This document shows positions 16,197 through 25,346 of a stretch of DNA of 64,000 nucleotides, piece by piece (within the stretch, counting starts at the first letter, position 1; each line of letters opens with the position of its first letter). The notes under the pieces are model-generated. The model saw only the letters and a program-made list of their open reading frames with translations. It did not search any database and was not told the origin of the DNA. The position numbers were made by a program, and so were the translations under genes. This DNA comes from Candidatus Devosia phytovorans (GTDB lineage Bacteria > Pseudomonadota > Alphaproteobacteria > Rhizobiales > Devosiaceae), in contig CP119312.1 of assembly GCA_029202405.1 (NCBI GenBank), positions 1,679,001 through 1,743,000 of the forward strand, in the 5' to 3' direction.

Positions 16197-17366
16197 ATGG
16201 ACCTGATTATTTCCACGGATGTGCTCGCGGCATTCTGCGAGCGCGCTGCCAATTTTGACTTTGTAACTGTCGATACCGAATTCCTGCGCGAGACCACCTA
16301 CTGGCCCAAGCTGTGCCTGATCCAGGCGGCCACTGACGACGAAGCCGTGCTCATCGATCCGCTGGCGCCGGGCCTCGACATGTCCAGTTTCTTCGACCTG
16401 CTGGCGAACCCGAACATCACCAAGGTGTTCCATGCAGCCCGACAGGACATCGAAATCTTCGTCAAGCTGACGGGCAAGGTGCCGGTCAATATTTTCGATA
16501 CCCAGATCGCGGCCAGCGTCTGCGGTTTTGGCGACAGCGTCTCCTATGACAATCTCGTCCGCTCCATCACCAATGTCGAACTCGACAAGTCATCCCGCTT
16601 CACCGACTGGTCGGCGCGGCCGCTGACCGAAAAGCAGCGTCTCTATGCGCTGGCCGACGTGACGCATCTGCGCGACATCTATCGCGAATTGCGCAAGCAG
16701 GTGGACGCAACCAAGCGCTGGGACTGGGTCGAGGACGAGCTGGGCGTGCTGCGCAGCATCGACACCTATGTGATTCAGCCCGAGCACGCCTGGGAACGGC
16801 TCAAGATGAAGATCAATCGTCCGCGCGACCTGGCGGCGCTCAAAAAGCTTGCCGCCTGGCGCGAGAAGCGGGCGCAGGATGGCGACCAGCCGCGCAGCCG
16901 CGTGCTCAAGGACGATGTGCTGTTCGAACTGGCGCAGCAGCGCCCGCTCACGCCAGACGCCTTCGAAAAGCTCCGCGCCGTGCCGCGCGGTTTCGGCCGG
17001 TCTTCGGCTGCAGCCGAGATCATGGCGCTGCTCAAGGATGTGGAAGCACTGGGCAAGGCGGAACTGCCGACCATGCCGGAGCGCTATCGCGGCCCCTCGC
17101 CCAAGGGCGCCGTGGGTGACCTGATCCGCGTGCTGCTGAAATCGGTCGCCGAGCAGCATGGCGTTGCCGCCCGCATTCTAGCGACCTCGGACGAGATCGA
17201 TGCGCTGGTGCTCGATGACGATGCCGACGTCCCGGCCCTCAAGGGCTGGCGCCGCAAGCTGTTTGGCGAAAAGGCACTCGATATCAAGCATGGTCGAATC
17301 GGCCTGGTGGCGACGCGCCAGGGCGTCATCGAGATCGCTGTGAAGGATACGGTTCCGGCTGAGTAG
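16197..17366 (+). CDS. rnd: Ribonuclease D
   Basis: 3'-5' exoribonuclease of 389 residues that trims tRNA 3' ends. DEDDy catalytic motifs are present: VDTEFLRETTYWPK (Exo I), FHAARQDIEIF (Exo II) and YALADV (Exo III with the Tyr). An HRDC domain (about 205-290, AWREKRAQDGDQPRSRVLKD) follows. ATG at 16197 (MDLIISTDV) is chosen because the 44 codons upstream look unlike protein of this family. It is divergent from aspS with about 200 bases between. Confidence 0.94.
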   Translation: MDLIISTDVLAAFCERAANFDFVTVDTEFLRETTYWPKLCLIQAATDDEAVLIDPLAPGLDMSSFFDLLANPNITKVFHAARQDIEIFVKLTGKVPVNIFDTQIAASVCGFGDSVSYDNLVRSITNVELDKSSRFTDWSARPLTEKQRLYALADVTHLRDIYRELRKQVDATKRWDWVEDELGVLRSIDTYVIQPEHAWERLKMKINRPRDLAALKKLAAWREKRAQDGDQPRSRVLKDDVLFELAQQRPLTPDAFEKLRAVPRGFGRSSAAAEIMALLKDVEALGKAELPTMPERYRGPSPKGAVGDLIRVLLKSVAEQHGVAARILATSDEIDALVLDDDADVPALKGWRRKLFGEKALDIKHGRIGLVATRQGVIEIAVKDTVPAE

Positions 17367-17412
17367 TTTAGCCTGAATTGGCAATGTTGCGCCGCGATGA
17401 TATTATTGCCGG

Positions 17413-17718
17413 ATGCGAGACATTGGCCGCGAACTGTTGCTGAAAGAACTGGCCGCGCTCCGGCCGATACTGGAGCGCGACGGCGTCGTTCATTTGCAGC
17501 TCTTCGGCTCCCGCGCTCGCGGTGACAATCGCACCGACAGCGATGTCGATGTTCTGATCGATGTCGATCGCAGCCGGAAGTTCTCTCTTATCGACATGGC
17601 AGGCGTTTATAACCGGATCCTTGACGCTACAGGACTGGAATCCAGCGTCGTGGTTCGAGATGATGCTCCGGAGGAATTCGTGGACCGCGTTCTCGAAGAA
17701 GCGGTCGAGGTGTTCTGA
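17413..17718 (+). CDS. MNT-type minimal nucleotidyltransferase (antitoxin-like)
   Basis: 101-residue protein of the MntA family. The nucleotidyltransferase signature GSRARG (32-37) is followed by SDVDV with metal-binding Asp44 and Asp46, so the active site looks intact. In studied MntA-HepT pairs the nucleotidyltransferase adds AMP to a tyrosine of HepT and neutralises it. Its TGA overlaps the ATG of the next gene by one base (TGATG), the usual arrangement for this toxin-antitoxin type. Confidence 0.88.
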   Translation: MRDIGRELLLKELAALRPILERDGVVHLQLFGSRARGDNRTDSDVDVLIDVDRSRKFSLIDMAGVYNRILDATGLESSVVVRDDAPEEFVDRVLEEAVEVF

Positions 17719-18080
17719 TGGTCGTGACGACCCGTGACCGACTGTTGCATATCAAAACAGCGATCAACGACGTCCACGATGCTGTGTGCGGTCTAACCAT
17801 GGATGTCGTTGAAGAGAGTCGCGTACCGCGGTTGGCTTTTGAGCGCGCTATCGAGATCATAAGCGAAGCATCAAAAAGCATCCCAGATGACCTCAAGAAG
17901 GCCTACGGCCAAGACATTCCCTGGCACGACATCGCGTCGATCGGCAATCTCCTGCGCCATGCCTATCATCGCACCAGCCTCAAGGCTCTGTGGGCGATCT
18001 ATACTAACGACCTCGATCCGCTCGAAGCCGCCATTGACGCCATGATGGCCGCTATTCCACCTTCACATCCGACGACTTGA
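17718..18080 (+). CDS. HepT-like (DUF86) protein, toxin partner of the MNT gene
   Basis: 120-residue helical protein of the HepT/DUF86 type; WHDIASIGNLL...YHRT aligns with the family core. The HEPN RNase motif is normally R-x4-H-x-Y. Here His81 and Tyr83 are kept but the first Arg is Gly76, so RNase activity may be weak or lost. Tyr83 is the expected AMP-acceptor region. Its last 29 bases overlap the 3' end of the convergent ppx gene. Confidence 0.83.
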   Translation: MVVTTRDRLLHIKTAINDVHDAVCGLTMDVVEESRVPRLAFERAIEIISEASKSIPDDLKKAYGQDIPWHDIASIGNLLRHAYHRTSLKALWAIYTNDLDPLEAAIDAMMAAIPPSHPTT

Positions 18081-19587
18081 ACCCCGCCACATTGGCGAAA
18101 TGGTCCAGCCGGCCGCGCAGGTGTTCGCCGCTGAGGAAGGCCATGTCATTGGGCAGGACCAGCGAAAGCGCATCGCCATGGATGTCGAAGCGGATGCGCG
18201 GCAGGATGCCGGGCATGGCGGCGGTCATCGGATAGGCAACGCGGAAGAGCGCGCCGATCAGGCGGGCCCGCGCGGTAAGTTCGGCCGAGCCCAATGGCGC
18301 CAGCGGGGCGGCCGTCTTGCTCTTGAGGCCGTCATAGCGGATGGCGATGACCTGAGCCAGAAACGCCCGACCGGGGTGGTCGACGCCGCTGAGCGAGCTA
18401 TAGGCGACGGCATCGACGCTCTGCGGGCCGCGATAGTCAGGATGCGAACGCCAACCGATGTCGGAGAGCAGGCAGACAACGTTGCGCAGGCGTTCCTCAT
18501 CGGCCGTCTCTGCGGCGCCGGAGGCAGCCAGGAACTTGCCGGTGAATTCGATCAGGTCGTTGGCATGGGAGGGCGAGCGTGAGCGCAGAACGGAGAGTTC
18601 CTCGGCGCCCTGGATCAGCGGGTCGATTGCCTGTTCGCGCTTGTCGAGCAGGCCATAGAGATAGCCTTCACGGACGCCGAGCGCCGAGAAGACCACGTCG
18701 GCGAAATTGCCGGCCTTGAGGACTTCGGCAAGCACGGCCGCGCCGAAGGGCACGAGTTCGCGGCGCGATGAACTGACATTTTCGGAGCCTTCATAGCCCT
18801 TGAGAGAGCTGGCGCCGATGATGGCGTTGCAGAAGGCGATCATGTCGTCGGCCGGGACGACGTAGTTCTGCACCATGTGCAGCGGGTAGCCCTTGACGAT
18901 CTGGTGCAGCTTGGCCAGCGAGCGCCAGGTGCCGCCGATGGCAACGAAGGACTGGCCCTTGTCGATCCTGTCCAGCCCGGCCTTGACCATCTGGTCGCGA
19001 ACGATGCCGGCAGCCTTGGTGGGCGAGCCATTGCTGTCGTCCTGAAGGCGGATGACGCCGAGTTCGAAGGAGGCGCCATCGGTATCAGCGCCGTTACGGA
19101 TGCTCGACAATTCAAGGCTGCCGCCGCCCAGATCGCCGACGACACCGGCAAAGCCGGGAATGCCGGCCACGGCACCGAGTGCGGCAAAATGGGCTTCCTG
19201 TTCGCCGCTGAGCACATTGACCTTGGTCTCCATCAGCGCCTCGACGGCATCGACGAATTCCTGGCGGTTGGCGGCGTCGCGGACGGCAGAGGTCGCCAGA
19301 ACATGCACCTTGCCGACACGCATCATGCGCGCGACAAGGGCGAAGCGTTTGATGGCGTCGAGCGCCTGGGCCATGTTGGCTTCGGCGAGGCGGCCGGTCT
19401 GGCCGACGCCGCGGCCCAGGGCACAGGCGGACTTTTCGTTATAGAGCGGCGTCAGGGCACGCGCATGGCGCTCATAGACCACCAGGCGGACCGAGTTTGA
19501 TCCGATATCCAGCACGGCAACGGGTTTGGCGCCCTTGATGCGGCCTTGCGCGGTTGGATCCGCATCGACGCCCCAGAACTGATTCAA
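18052..19587 (-). CDS. ppx: Exopolyphosphatase (Ppx/GppA family)
   Basis: 511-residue ASKHA-fold phosphatase that releases phosphate from polyphosphate chains or from pppGpp. N-terminal phosphate-binding block AVLDIGSNSVRLVVY, a second block VVGDLGGGSLEL, and SRRELVPFGA are typical; the C-terminal part is the Ppx HD-like helical domain. The frame opens with TTG at 19587 within the ppk stop (TTGA), so ppk and ppx are translationally coupled, as is common. The 3' end overlaps hepT on the other strand. Confidence 0.93.
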   Translation of the reverse strand: MNQFWGVDADPTAQGRIKGAKPVAVLDIGSNSVRLVVYERHARALTPLYNEKSACALGRGVGQTGRLAEANMAQALDAIKRFALVARMMRVGKVHVLATSAVRDAANRQEFVDAVEALMETKVNVLSGEQEAHFAALGAVAGIPGFAGVVGDLGGGSLELSSIRNGADTDGASFELGVIRLQDDSNGSPTKAAGIVRDQMVKAGLDRIDKGQSFVAIGGTWRSLAKLHQIVKGYPLHMVQNYVVPADDMIAFCNAIIGASSLKGYEGSENVSSSRRELVPFGAAVLAEVLKAGNFADVVFSALGVREGYLYGLLDKREQAIDPLIQGAEELSVLRSRSPSHANDLIEFTGKFLAASGAAETADEERLRNVVCLLSDIGWRSHPDYRGPQSVDAVAYSSLSGVDHPGRAFLAQVIAIRYDGLKSKTAAPLAPLGSAELTARARLIGALFRVAYPMTAAMPGILPRIRFDIHGDALSLVLPNDMAFLSGEHLRGRLDHFANVAGFKSSDVKVE

Positions 19588-21752
19588 GCGAGACCCTCAT
19601 CATCGACCCCACCAGCGCTGCCGCGACCGGACAGCGAGGGGTTGGTCATGAAATAGTCATGCGCGTTGAAGGGTTCCTCCCCATCGGCGACACGCATGCG
19701 GTGCGAGCTGCCATCGGGCAGCACTTCCCAGCTCTGCTGGTTGTCGCGCAGATAGGCAACCAGAATCCGGTCGAGGATCTGCTTATGCACGGTCCTGTTG
19801 AGAATTGGCACCATGACTTCAACGCGGCCATCGAGATTGCGGCCCATCAGGTCGGCGGAGGAAATATAGACCGTGGCGCGTGGGTTGGGCATGGCCTCAC
19901 CATTGCCGAAACAATAGATGCGGCTGTGTTCAAGGAAGCGGCCAACCACCGATTTGACGCGGATATTATCCGAGAAACCGGGAATGCCGGGCCGCAGGCA
20001 GCAGATGCCGCGGACGATGAGATCAACCTTCACGCCCGCCTGGCTGGCGTCGTAGAGCGCGTCGATGGTGGCGGGATCGACCAGCGAGTTCATCTTGAGC
20101 AGGATGCTGGCCGGCTGGCCATTGCGGGCAAATTCCATCTCGCGGGCAATGCTGTCGAGCAGGGTCTCGCGCAGGTTGACCGGCGAGACTGCAATGGTTT
20201 CGAGCTCGGTCGGGCGGGCATAGCCGGTGATGAAATTGAACACGCGGGCGACGTCGCGGGTGATCGCCGGGTCGATGGTGAAATAGCTGAGGTCGGTGTA
20301 AATCTTGGCGGTGATCGGGTGATAATTGCCCGTGCCGATGTGGCAGTAGCTGACCAGCTTGCCCTTTTCGCGGCGCACCACCTGGCTGAGCTTGGCGTGT
20401 GTCTTGAGCTCGATGAAACCGAAGACCACCTGGGCCCCTGCCCGCTCGAGGTCGCGCGCCCAGCGGATATTGGCCTCTTCGTCGAAACGGGCTTTGAGCT
20501 CGACCAGACAGGTCACTGACTTGCCCGCCTCGGCGGCAAGCACCAGCGCCTTGATGATCGGGCTGTCGGCAGAGGTGCGATAGAGCGTCTGCTTGATGGC
20601 GACGACGTCCGGATCACGGGCCGCCTGCATGAGGAATTGCGCGACGACGTCAAAGCTTTCGAACGGGTGATGGACCAGAATGTCCTTGGCGCGGATGGCG
20701 GCAAAGCTGTCGCCGCTATAGTCACGGATGCGCTCTGGGAAGCGGGCGTGATAGGGCGTGAACTTGAGGTCGGGGCGGTCGACGTCGCAGACTTTTCGGG
20801 CATCGGCCAGGCCGAGGAAGCCCTGCACCTCGAAGACGTCGCCTTCCTTGACGCCGAGCTGTTCGCCAATCTGGCGCTTGAGGGCACGGGTCATGGAGCC
20901 TTCGATTTCGAGGCGGATCACCTGGCCGCGGCGACGCTGGCGCAGGGCGGTCTCGAATTCCACCACCAGATCGGCCGCCTCGTCGTCGATTTCGATTTCG
21001 CTGTCGCGAATGACACGGAAGGCGCCCGAGCCGACGACTTCATGGCCGGGGAACATCTTGTGGAAGAAGAGTTTGACCAGCGTATCGATGGTCACGACCT
21101 CACTGCGGCCTTCGGAGACGAGGCCGCTGGGCAGGTTGATGAAGCGGTCAAGATTGCCGGGAATGCGCACCAGGGCGGTGAGCGGAATATCGGTATCGGG
21201 GCGCTTGAGCTCGAAGGCCAGCGCGAGGCCGAGATTGGGGATGAACGGAAACGGATGCGCCGGATCGACAGCGATGGGCGTCAGGACCGGGAAGATCTCC
21301 TCGCGGAACAGCTTCTGCAGATAGTCGATCTGGTCGGCCGTGAGGTCGTCGGCCTCGTGGATGACCACATTCTGCTCGAACAGCTCTTCACGCAGGCTCT
21401 GCCAGTGGTCCTGCTGCTCAAGCTGGAGGTGCTGGGCCAGCGTGGCGATCTCTTCGAGCTGCTCGGCCGGGGTCAATCCGTCGGCACTGAGCTTGGAGAG
21501 GCCGGCGCGCATCTGACCCTTGAGGCCCGCGACGCGGACCATATAGAATTCGTCGAGATTATTGGCCGAGATGGAAACGAAGCGCAGGCGTTCGAGCAGC
21601 GGATGGGCGGCATTGCCGGCTTCCTCGAGCACGCGCATGTTGAACTGCAGCCAGCTGACCTCGCGATTGACGAAGCGCGCCGGGCTCTTGCGCAGCGCCT
21701 CGACATCAGGAACCGAAGCTTCGGTATCGGCGAACTCGCTCAGCTCATTCAT
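19584..21752 (-). CDS. ppk: Polyphosphate kinase 1
   Basis: 722-residue membrane-associated kinase that builds polyphosphate from ATP reversibly. The N-terminal domain has VSWLQFNMRVLEEA and SISANNLDEFYMVRVAG; the catalytic phospho-His region is YCHIGTGNYHP in the first phospholipase-D-like domain, and the second ends SSADLMGRNLDGRVEVMVPI. ATG at 21752 (MNELSEF) is preferred over an in-frame TTG 27 bases upstream. It overlaps the end of the hdaA gene by 8 bases and is coupled to ppx. Confidence 0.95.
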   Translation of the reverse strand: MNELSEFADTEASVPDVEALRKSPARFVNREVSWLQFNMRVLEEAGNAAHPLLERLRFVSISANNLDEFYMVRVAGLKGQMRAGLSKLSADGLTPAEQLEEIATLAQHLQLEQQDHWQSLREELFEQNVVIHEADDLTADQIDYLQKLFREEIFPVLTPIAVDPAHPFPFIPNLGLALAFELKRPDTDIPLTALVRIPGNLDRFINLPSGLVSEGRSEVVTIDTLVKLFFHKMFPGHEVVGSGAFRVIRDSEIEIDDEAADLVVEFETALRQRRRGQVIRLEIEGSMTRALKRQIGEQLGVKEGDVFEVQGFLGLADARKVCDVDRPDLKFTPYHARFPERIRDYSGDSFAAIRAKDILVHHPFESFDVVAQFLMQAARDPDVVAIKQTLYRTSADSPIIKALVLAAEAGKSVTCLVELKARFDEEANIRWARDLERAGAQVVFGFIELKTHAKLSQVVRREKGKLVSYCHIGTGNYHPITAKIYTDLSYFTIDPAITRDVARVFNFITGYARPTELETIAVSPVNLRETLLDSIAREMEFARNGQPASILLKMNSLVDPATIDALYDASQAGVKVDLIVRGICCLRPGIPGFSDNIRVKSVVGRFLEHSRIYCFGNGEAMPNPRATVYISSADLMGRNLDGRVEVMVPILNRTVHKQILDRILVAYLRDNQQSWEVLPDGSSHRMRVADGEEPFNAHDYFMTNPSLSGRGSAGGVDDEGLA

Positions 21753-22494
21753 CGTCGGTGTCCCAGTCCTGTTCGTCAATCGCTTCGCCGCGTGCCACCC
21801 GCCTGCGGTCCAGCGCGTCGGCGGCTATGCTGCGGGTGATGGCGGTGCCCTTGGCCAAGGCCAGGCGATCCATCAGATCGGCCAGAATCACCGCTTCCTC
21901 GGTCGATCGTTCCATGCGGGCGACCAGGTAGCCAATGGTCTTCGGATCCACCATGATCTGGCGATCTCCGAATAATTTCACGAACATCTGTGACAATTGA
22001 ATGTCATCGGACAGGTCCAGGGTGAAGGCCGTCGCGCGGCGGATACGCGAGCGCACATCATCGGTGGTCAGCGGCCAATTCGCAACGTCTTCCCGCGCGG
22101 TGAGCAGAAGCGGCCGCTGTTCGCGCATAGACTGGTTGAGCAGGTGAAAGAGGCCGGGTTCGTCATAGCCCAGGCGATCGACATCCTCGACGATCAGCGG
22201 TGCCGTGCCGCCGTGGGTGGCCAGATCCTCCAGGTCATCGACGCCCGCAAACAGCGCGTGACTGCGGTCGGCAAAGATGCGGGACAGGTGCGACTTGCCC
22301 GATTTTGCCGGGCCGGTGAGCAGGGTGATCGGATCGGGCCAGTGGGGGAAAGCCATGATGCGCCCGTAGGCCAATTCATTGCCCTCGCCCACCATGAAGT
22401 CAGCTTCGCCCTGGGCCGTGACATGACCCAGTTCGAGCGGCAACTGGCCCCTGGCGAGCTCGCTATCAGATGGCGCTGCCACCGGAGCCACCAT
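21745..22494 (-). CDS. hdaA: DnaA-like AAA protein HdaA (regulatory inactivation of DnaA)
   Basis: 249-residue AAA+ protein similar to DnaA domain III but without the C-terminal DNA-binding domain. Walker A is GPAKSGKSHL, the Walker B region is APLIVEDVD, and sensor-like SRIRRATAFTLDL follows. In Caulobacter and E. coli such proteins act with the sliding clamp to stimulate ATP hydrolysis by DnaA after initiation. Start at 22494 (MVAPVAAPSDSEL) overlaps the stop of the AI-2E gene by 29 bases; longer in-frame extensions are shadow of that gene. ppk starts inside its last codons. Confidence 0.88.
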   Translation of the reverse strand: MVAPVAAPSDSELARGQLPLELGHVTAQGEADFMVGEGNELAYGRIMAFPHWPDPITLLTGPAKSGKSHLSRIFADRSHALFAGVDDLEDLATHGGTAPLIVEDVDRLGYDEPGLFHLLNQSMREQRPLLLTAREDVANWPLTTDDVRSRIRRATAFTLDLSDDIQLSQMFVKLFGDRQIMVDPKTIGYLVARMERSTEEAVILADLMDRLALAKGTAITRSIAADALDRRRVARGEAIDEQDWDTDDE

Positions 22495-23551
22495 TGCGAC
22501 CGAGATAGAGCGCGCTTTCCTTGTATTTGCGCACGGCATAGCGAACCAGGACCGAGGCAATCGCGGCCATGGGCACGGCCAGCAGCAGGCCGACGAAGCC
22601 GAAGAGCGCGCCGAGTGCCAGGAGGGCAAACATCATCCAGACCGGATTGATCGAAATCGCCGAGCCAACCAGCTTGGGATAGAGAATATTGCCCTCGATG
22701 AACTGCCAGAACAGGAAGATACCGCCGACGAGCACGACCATCCACCAGTTCGGCCAGAACTGGACCAGGGCGATACCGACCGAGAGGCCGAAGCCGAAGA
22801 TGAAGCCGACGAAGGGCACAAAGCTCAACAGGCCTGCCATCAGGCCGACGACGAGGCCGAAATTGAGCCCGATCAGGCTGAGCGCGGTGGCGTAGAAGGC
22901 AGCATCGAGCAGCAGGACACCGCCCTGCCCGCGGATCACGCCGGCCATGGACTTGTCGATGTCGCGCAGGACAGACTGGATCTCGCCCTTGTGCTCCTGG
23001 GGAAGCAGGCTGTCGATGCCAGCCACCATGCCTTCCCAGTCGAGCAGGAGATAGAAGGAGATGACGGGCGTCAGCACGATGAAGCCGATGACGGTTGCGC
23101 CGGTCAGGCCGATATTGACCAGTTCGCCTGGGATGGTAGCGATGAAGCCAAGGGCCTGGCGGGCCAGATCATTGAGGCTGGTCTGCAGCTGTGCAGCACG
23201 TTCAGGGCCAAGCCACTCGGTGATTTCAGGCGACCAGCGGGCGAACAGGGCCTGCAGGTCCGCCACATAACCCGGCAGGCGCTGGATGAGGCCAATAATC
23301 TGCTGGCCGATCAACGGCACGAACATGAAAAAGATCGACAGGACCAGAGTGATCACGCTGAGCAACACCACGGTCGTCGCCCAGGCGCGGTTGAACCGCC
23401 ATTTCTGAAGCTGGTTGACCAGCGGGTTGAGCAGATAGGCCAGAGCCACGCCAACCACGAAGGGCAAAAGGATGCCACGGAACAGCCAGAGCACCAGAAC
23501 GAGCCCGATCAGCAGCCCAATCCAGATCAGCACTTGATTTCGTAGTGTCAT
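22466..23551 (-). CDS. AI-2E/PerM-family permease
   Basis: 361-residue integral membrane protein of the AI-2 exporter (TqsA/PerM) family, with a hydrophobic pair at the N-terminus (QVLIWIGLLIGLVLVLWLF), a soluble segment at about 75-150, and five or so helices at the C-terminus. The family signature in the last third includes FVPFVGFIFGFG and IEGNILYPKLVGSAISINP. Substrates of this family vary (AI-2, Na+/H+), so no specific function is given. Divergent from purM and overlapping hdaA. Confidence 0.9.
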   Translation of the reverse strand: MTLRNQVLIWIGLLIGLVLVLWLFRGILLPFVVGVALAYLLNPLVNQLQKWRFNRAWATTVVLLSVITLVLSIFFMFVPLIGQQIIGLIQRLPGYVADLQALFARWSPEITEWLGPERAAQLQTSLNDLARQALGFIATIPGELVNIGLTGATVIGFIVLTPVISFYLLLDWEGMVAGIDSLLPQEHKGEIQSVLRDIDKSMAGVIRGQGGVLLLDAAFYATALSLIGLNFGLVVGLMAGLLSFVPFVGFIFGFGLSVGIALVQFWPNWWMVVLVGGIFLFWQFIEGNILYPKLVGSAISINPVWMMFALLALGALFGFVGLLLAVPMAAIASVLVRYAVRKYKESALYLGRNGGSGGSAI

Positions 23552-23685
23552 GGTGCCGGGCGGCCCTTGCGTCAGTTGGGTGGAGAAGCTATCAGGCCTC
23601 TAGCTTCCGGCTCCGGAATTGGCAACCGCCTTGGCCTTCCGGTTCTGCCTTTTGCGCACGCTTTCCTCATATGGAACAGGGGCCA

Positions 23686-24762
23686 ATGTCCGATCCGCAA
23701 AACCTGACACCAAACGGTCTCTCATACAAGCAGGCGGGCGTCGACATCGATGCCGGCAATGCGCTGGTAGAAGCCATCAAGCCCGCCGTTCGTTCCACGC
23801 GCCGTCCAGGCGCCGATGGCGAGATCGGCGGCTTTGGCGGATTGTTCGACCTCAAGGCTGCCGGCTTTACCGATCCGGTGCTGGTGGCGGCCAATGACGG
23901 CGTCGGTACAAAGCTCAAGATCGCGATCGATACGGGCAATCATTCGACCATCGGGCAGGACCTGGTGGCGATGTGCGTCAACGACATCATCGTGCAGGGT
24001 GCCGAGCCGCTGTTCTTCCTCGACTATTTTGCCACCGGCAAGCTCGATGTCGAACAGGGCACGGCCATCGTCAATGGCATTGCCGAGGGCTGTCGGATCG
24101 CCGGCTGCGCGTTGATCGGCGGCGAAACGGCCGAAATGCCGGGCATGTATCATGGCAAGGACTATGACCTCGCCGGCTTTGCCGTGGGCGCGGCCGAACG
24201 CGGCACGCTGCTGCCTCGCGCCGACATCGCCGAGGGTGACGTGCTGGTCGCCATTGCCTCTTCAGGCGTGCATTCCAACGGCTATTCGCTGGTGCGCAAG
24301 ATCGTCGAGATCTCGGGCGCCGACTGGTACATGGACGCGCCCTTCCAGTCCGGCACGCCACTCAGCGAAGCGCTGCTGACGCCGACGCGCATATACGTGA
24401 AGCCGCTGCTTTCCGCCCTCAAGGCTGGCATCGGCATCAAGGCGCTGGCCCATATCACCGGCGGCGGCTTCATCGACAATATTCCGCGTGTGCTGCCCGA
24501 CCATCTGGCCGCCCATGTCGACCTCAATGCGATCACCGTGCCGAAGGTCTTCGGCTGGCTGAGCCATGCCGGTGGCATGGAGGAGCGCGAAATGCTGCGC
24601 ACCTTCAACTGCGGCGTTGGCATGCTGGTGGCGGTTGCGCCGGAAGATGCGGACACGCTGGTCGCGCATCTGAGCGAAGCCGGCGAGATCGCTTCGGTGG
24701 TCGGCAGGCTGACGGCGCGCGATGGCGAGCCGGTGACCTTCGAAGGCAAGCTGGCGCTATGA
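23686..24762 (+). CDS. purM: Phosphoribosylformylglycinamidine cyclo-ligase (AIR synthetase)
   Basis: 358-residue enzyme of step five of purine synthesis, converting FGAM and ATP to AIR. Diagnostic segments: YKQAGVDIDAGNALV at the start, NDGVGTKLKIA, MCVNDIIVQGAEPLFFLDY, IGGETAEMPGMY, and HITGGGFIDNIPRVLP. ATG at 23686 with GGGG 4 bases upstream is chosen; the 47 codons upstream are not family-like. It overlaps purN by 4 bases (ATGA). Confidence 0.97.
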   Translation: MSDPQNLTPNGLSYKQAGVDIDAGNALVEAIKPAVRSTRRPGADGEIGGFGGLFDLKAAGFTDPVLVAANDGVGTKLKIAIDTGNHSTIGQDLVAMCVNDIIVQGAEPLFFLDYFATGKLDVEQGTAIVNGIAEGCRIAGCALIGGETAEMPGMYHGKDYDLAGFAVGAAERGTLLPRADIAEGDVLVAIASSGVHSNGYSLVRKIVEISGADWYMDAPFQSGTPLSEALLTPTRIYVKPLLSALKAGIGIKALAHITGGGFIDNIPRVLPDHLAAHVDLNAITVPKVFGWLSHAGGMEEREMLRTFNCGVGMLVAVAPEDADTLVAHLSEAGEIASVVGRLTARDGEPVTFEGKLAL

Positions 24763-25346
24763 GCCGCAAGCGCGTCGCGATCCTGATTTCGGGCCGCGGC
24801 TCGAACATGTCGGCGCTGATCAAGGCGGCCAAGGCGGAGGACTATCCGGCAGAGATCGTCGGTGTCCTGTCCAATCGCGCGGCAGCGCCGGGCCTCGAGA
24901 TCGCGGCGGCAGAAGGCATTGCCACGGCCTCGCTGGCGCAGAGCAAATTCCCCAGCCGGGACATGTTCGAAGACGTCATGACCCAGATCCTCGAAAGCTG
25001 GGACGTGGACCTGGTCTGCCTCGCCGGCTTCATGCGCATTCTGGGCGAGGATTTCGTCAATCGCTGGGAGGGCAAGATGATCAACATCCACCCGTCCCTG
25101 CTGCCGCTCTATCGCGGCCTCGACACCCACGCACGTGCCCTGGCCGATGGCGCCACGGTGCACGGCTGCACGGTGCATTTCGTGACGCCGGGGCTTGATG
25201 AAGGCGCAGCGATCCTCCAGGCCGAAGTCCCGGTGCTGCCGGGCGACACGCCGGAGACCCTCGCCGATCGCATTCTGGTGGAAGAGCACCGCATCTATCC
25301 CGAGGCGCTGCGTTTGCTGGCCTCGGGACAGGTTGTTGCGCCTTAG
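24759..25346 (+). CDS. purN: Phosphoribosylglycinamide formyltransferase
   Basis: 195-residue GAR transformylase (10-formyl-THF dependent). The N-terminal nucleotide loop VAILISGRGSNMSAL, the catalytic INIHPSLLP (Asn and His) and the HFVTPGLDEGAAILQ segment with catalytic Asp are all present. Co-transcribed and translationally coupled with purM. Its stop overlaps the convergent nucleosidase-like gene by 4 bases. Confidence 0.97.
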   Translation: MSRKRVAILISGRGSNMSALIKAAKAEDYPAEIVGVLSNRAAAPGLEIAAAEGIATASLAQSKFPSRDMFEDVMTQILESWDVDLVCLAGFMRILGEDFVNRWEGKMINIHPSLLPLYRGLDTHARALADGATVHGCTVHFVTPGLDEGAAILQAEVPVLPGDTPETLADRILVEEHRIYPEALRLLASGQVVAP

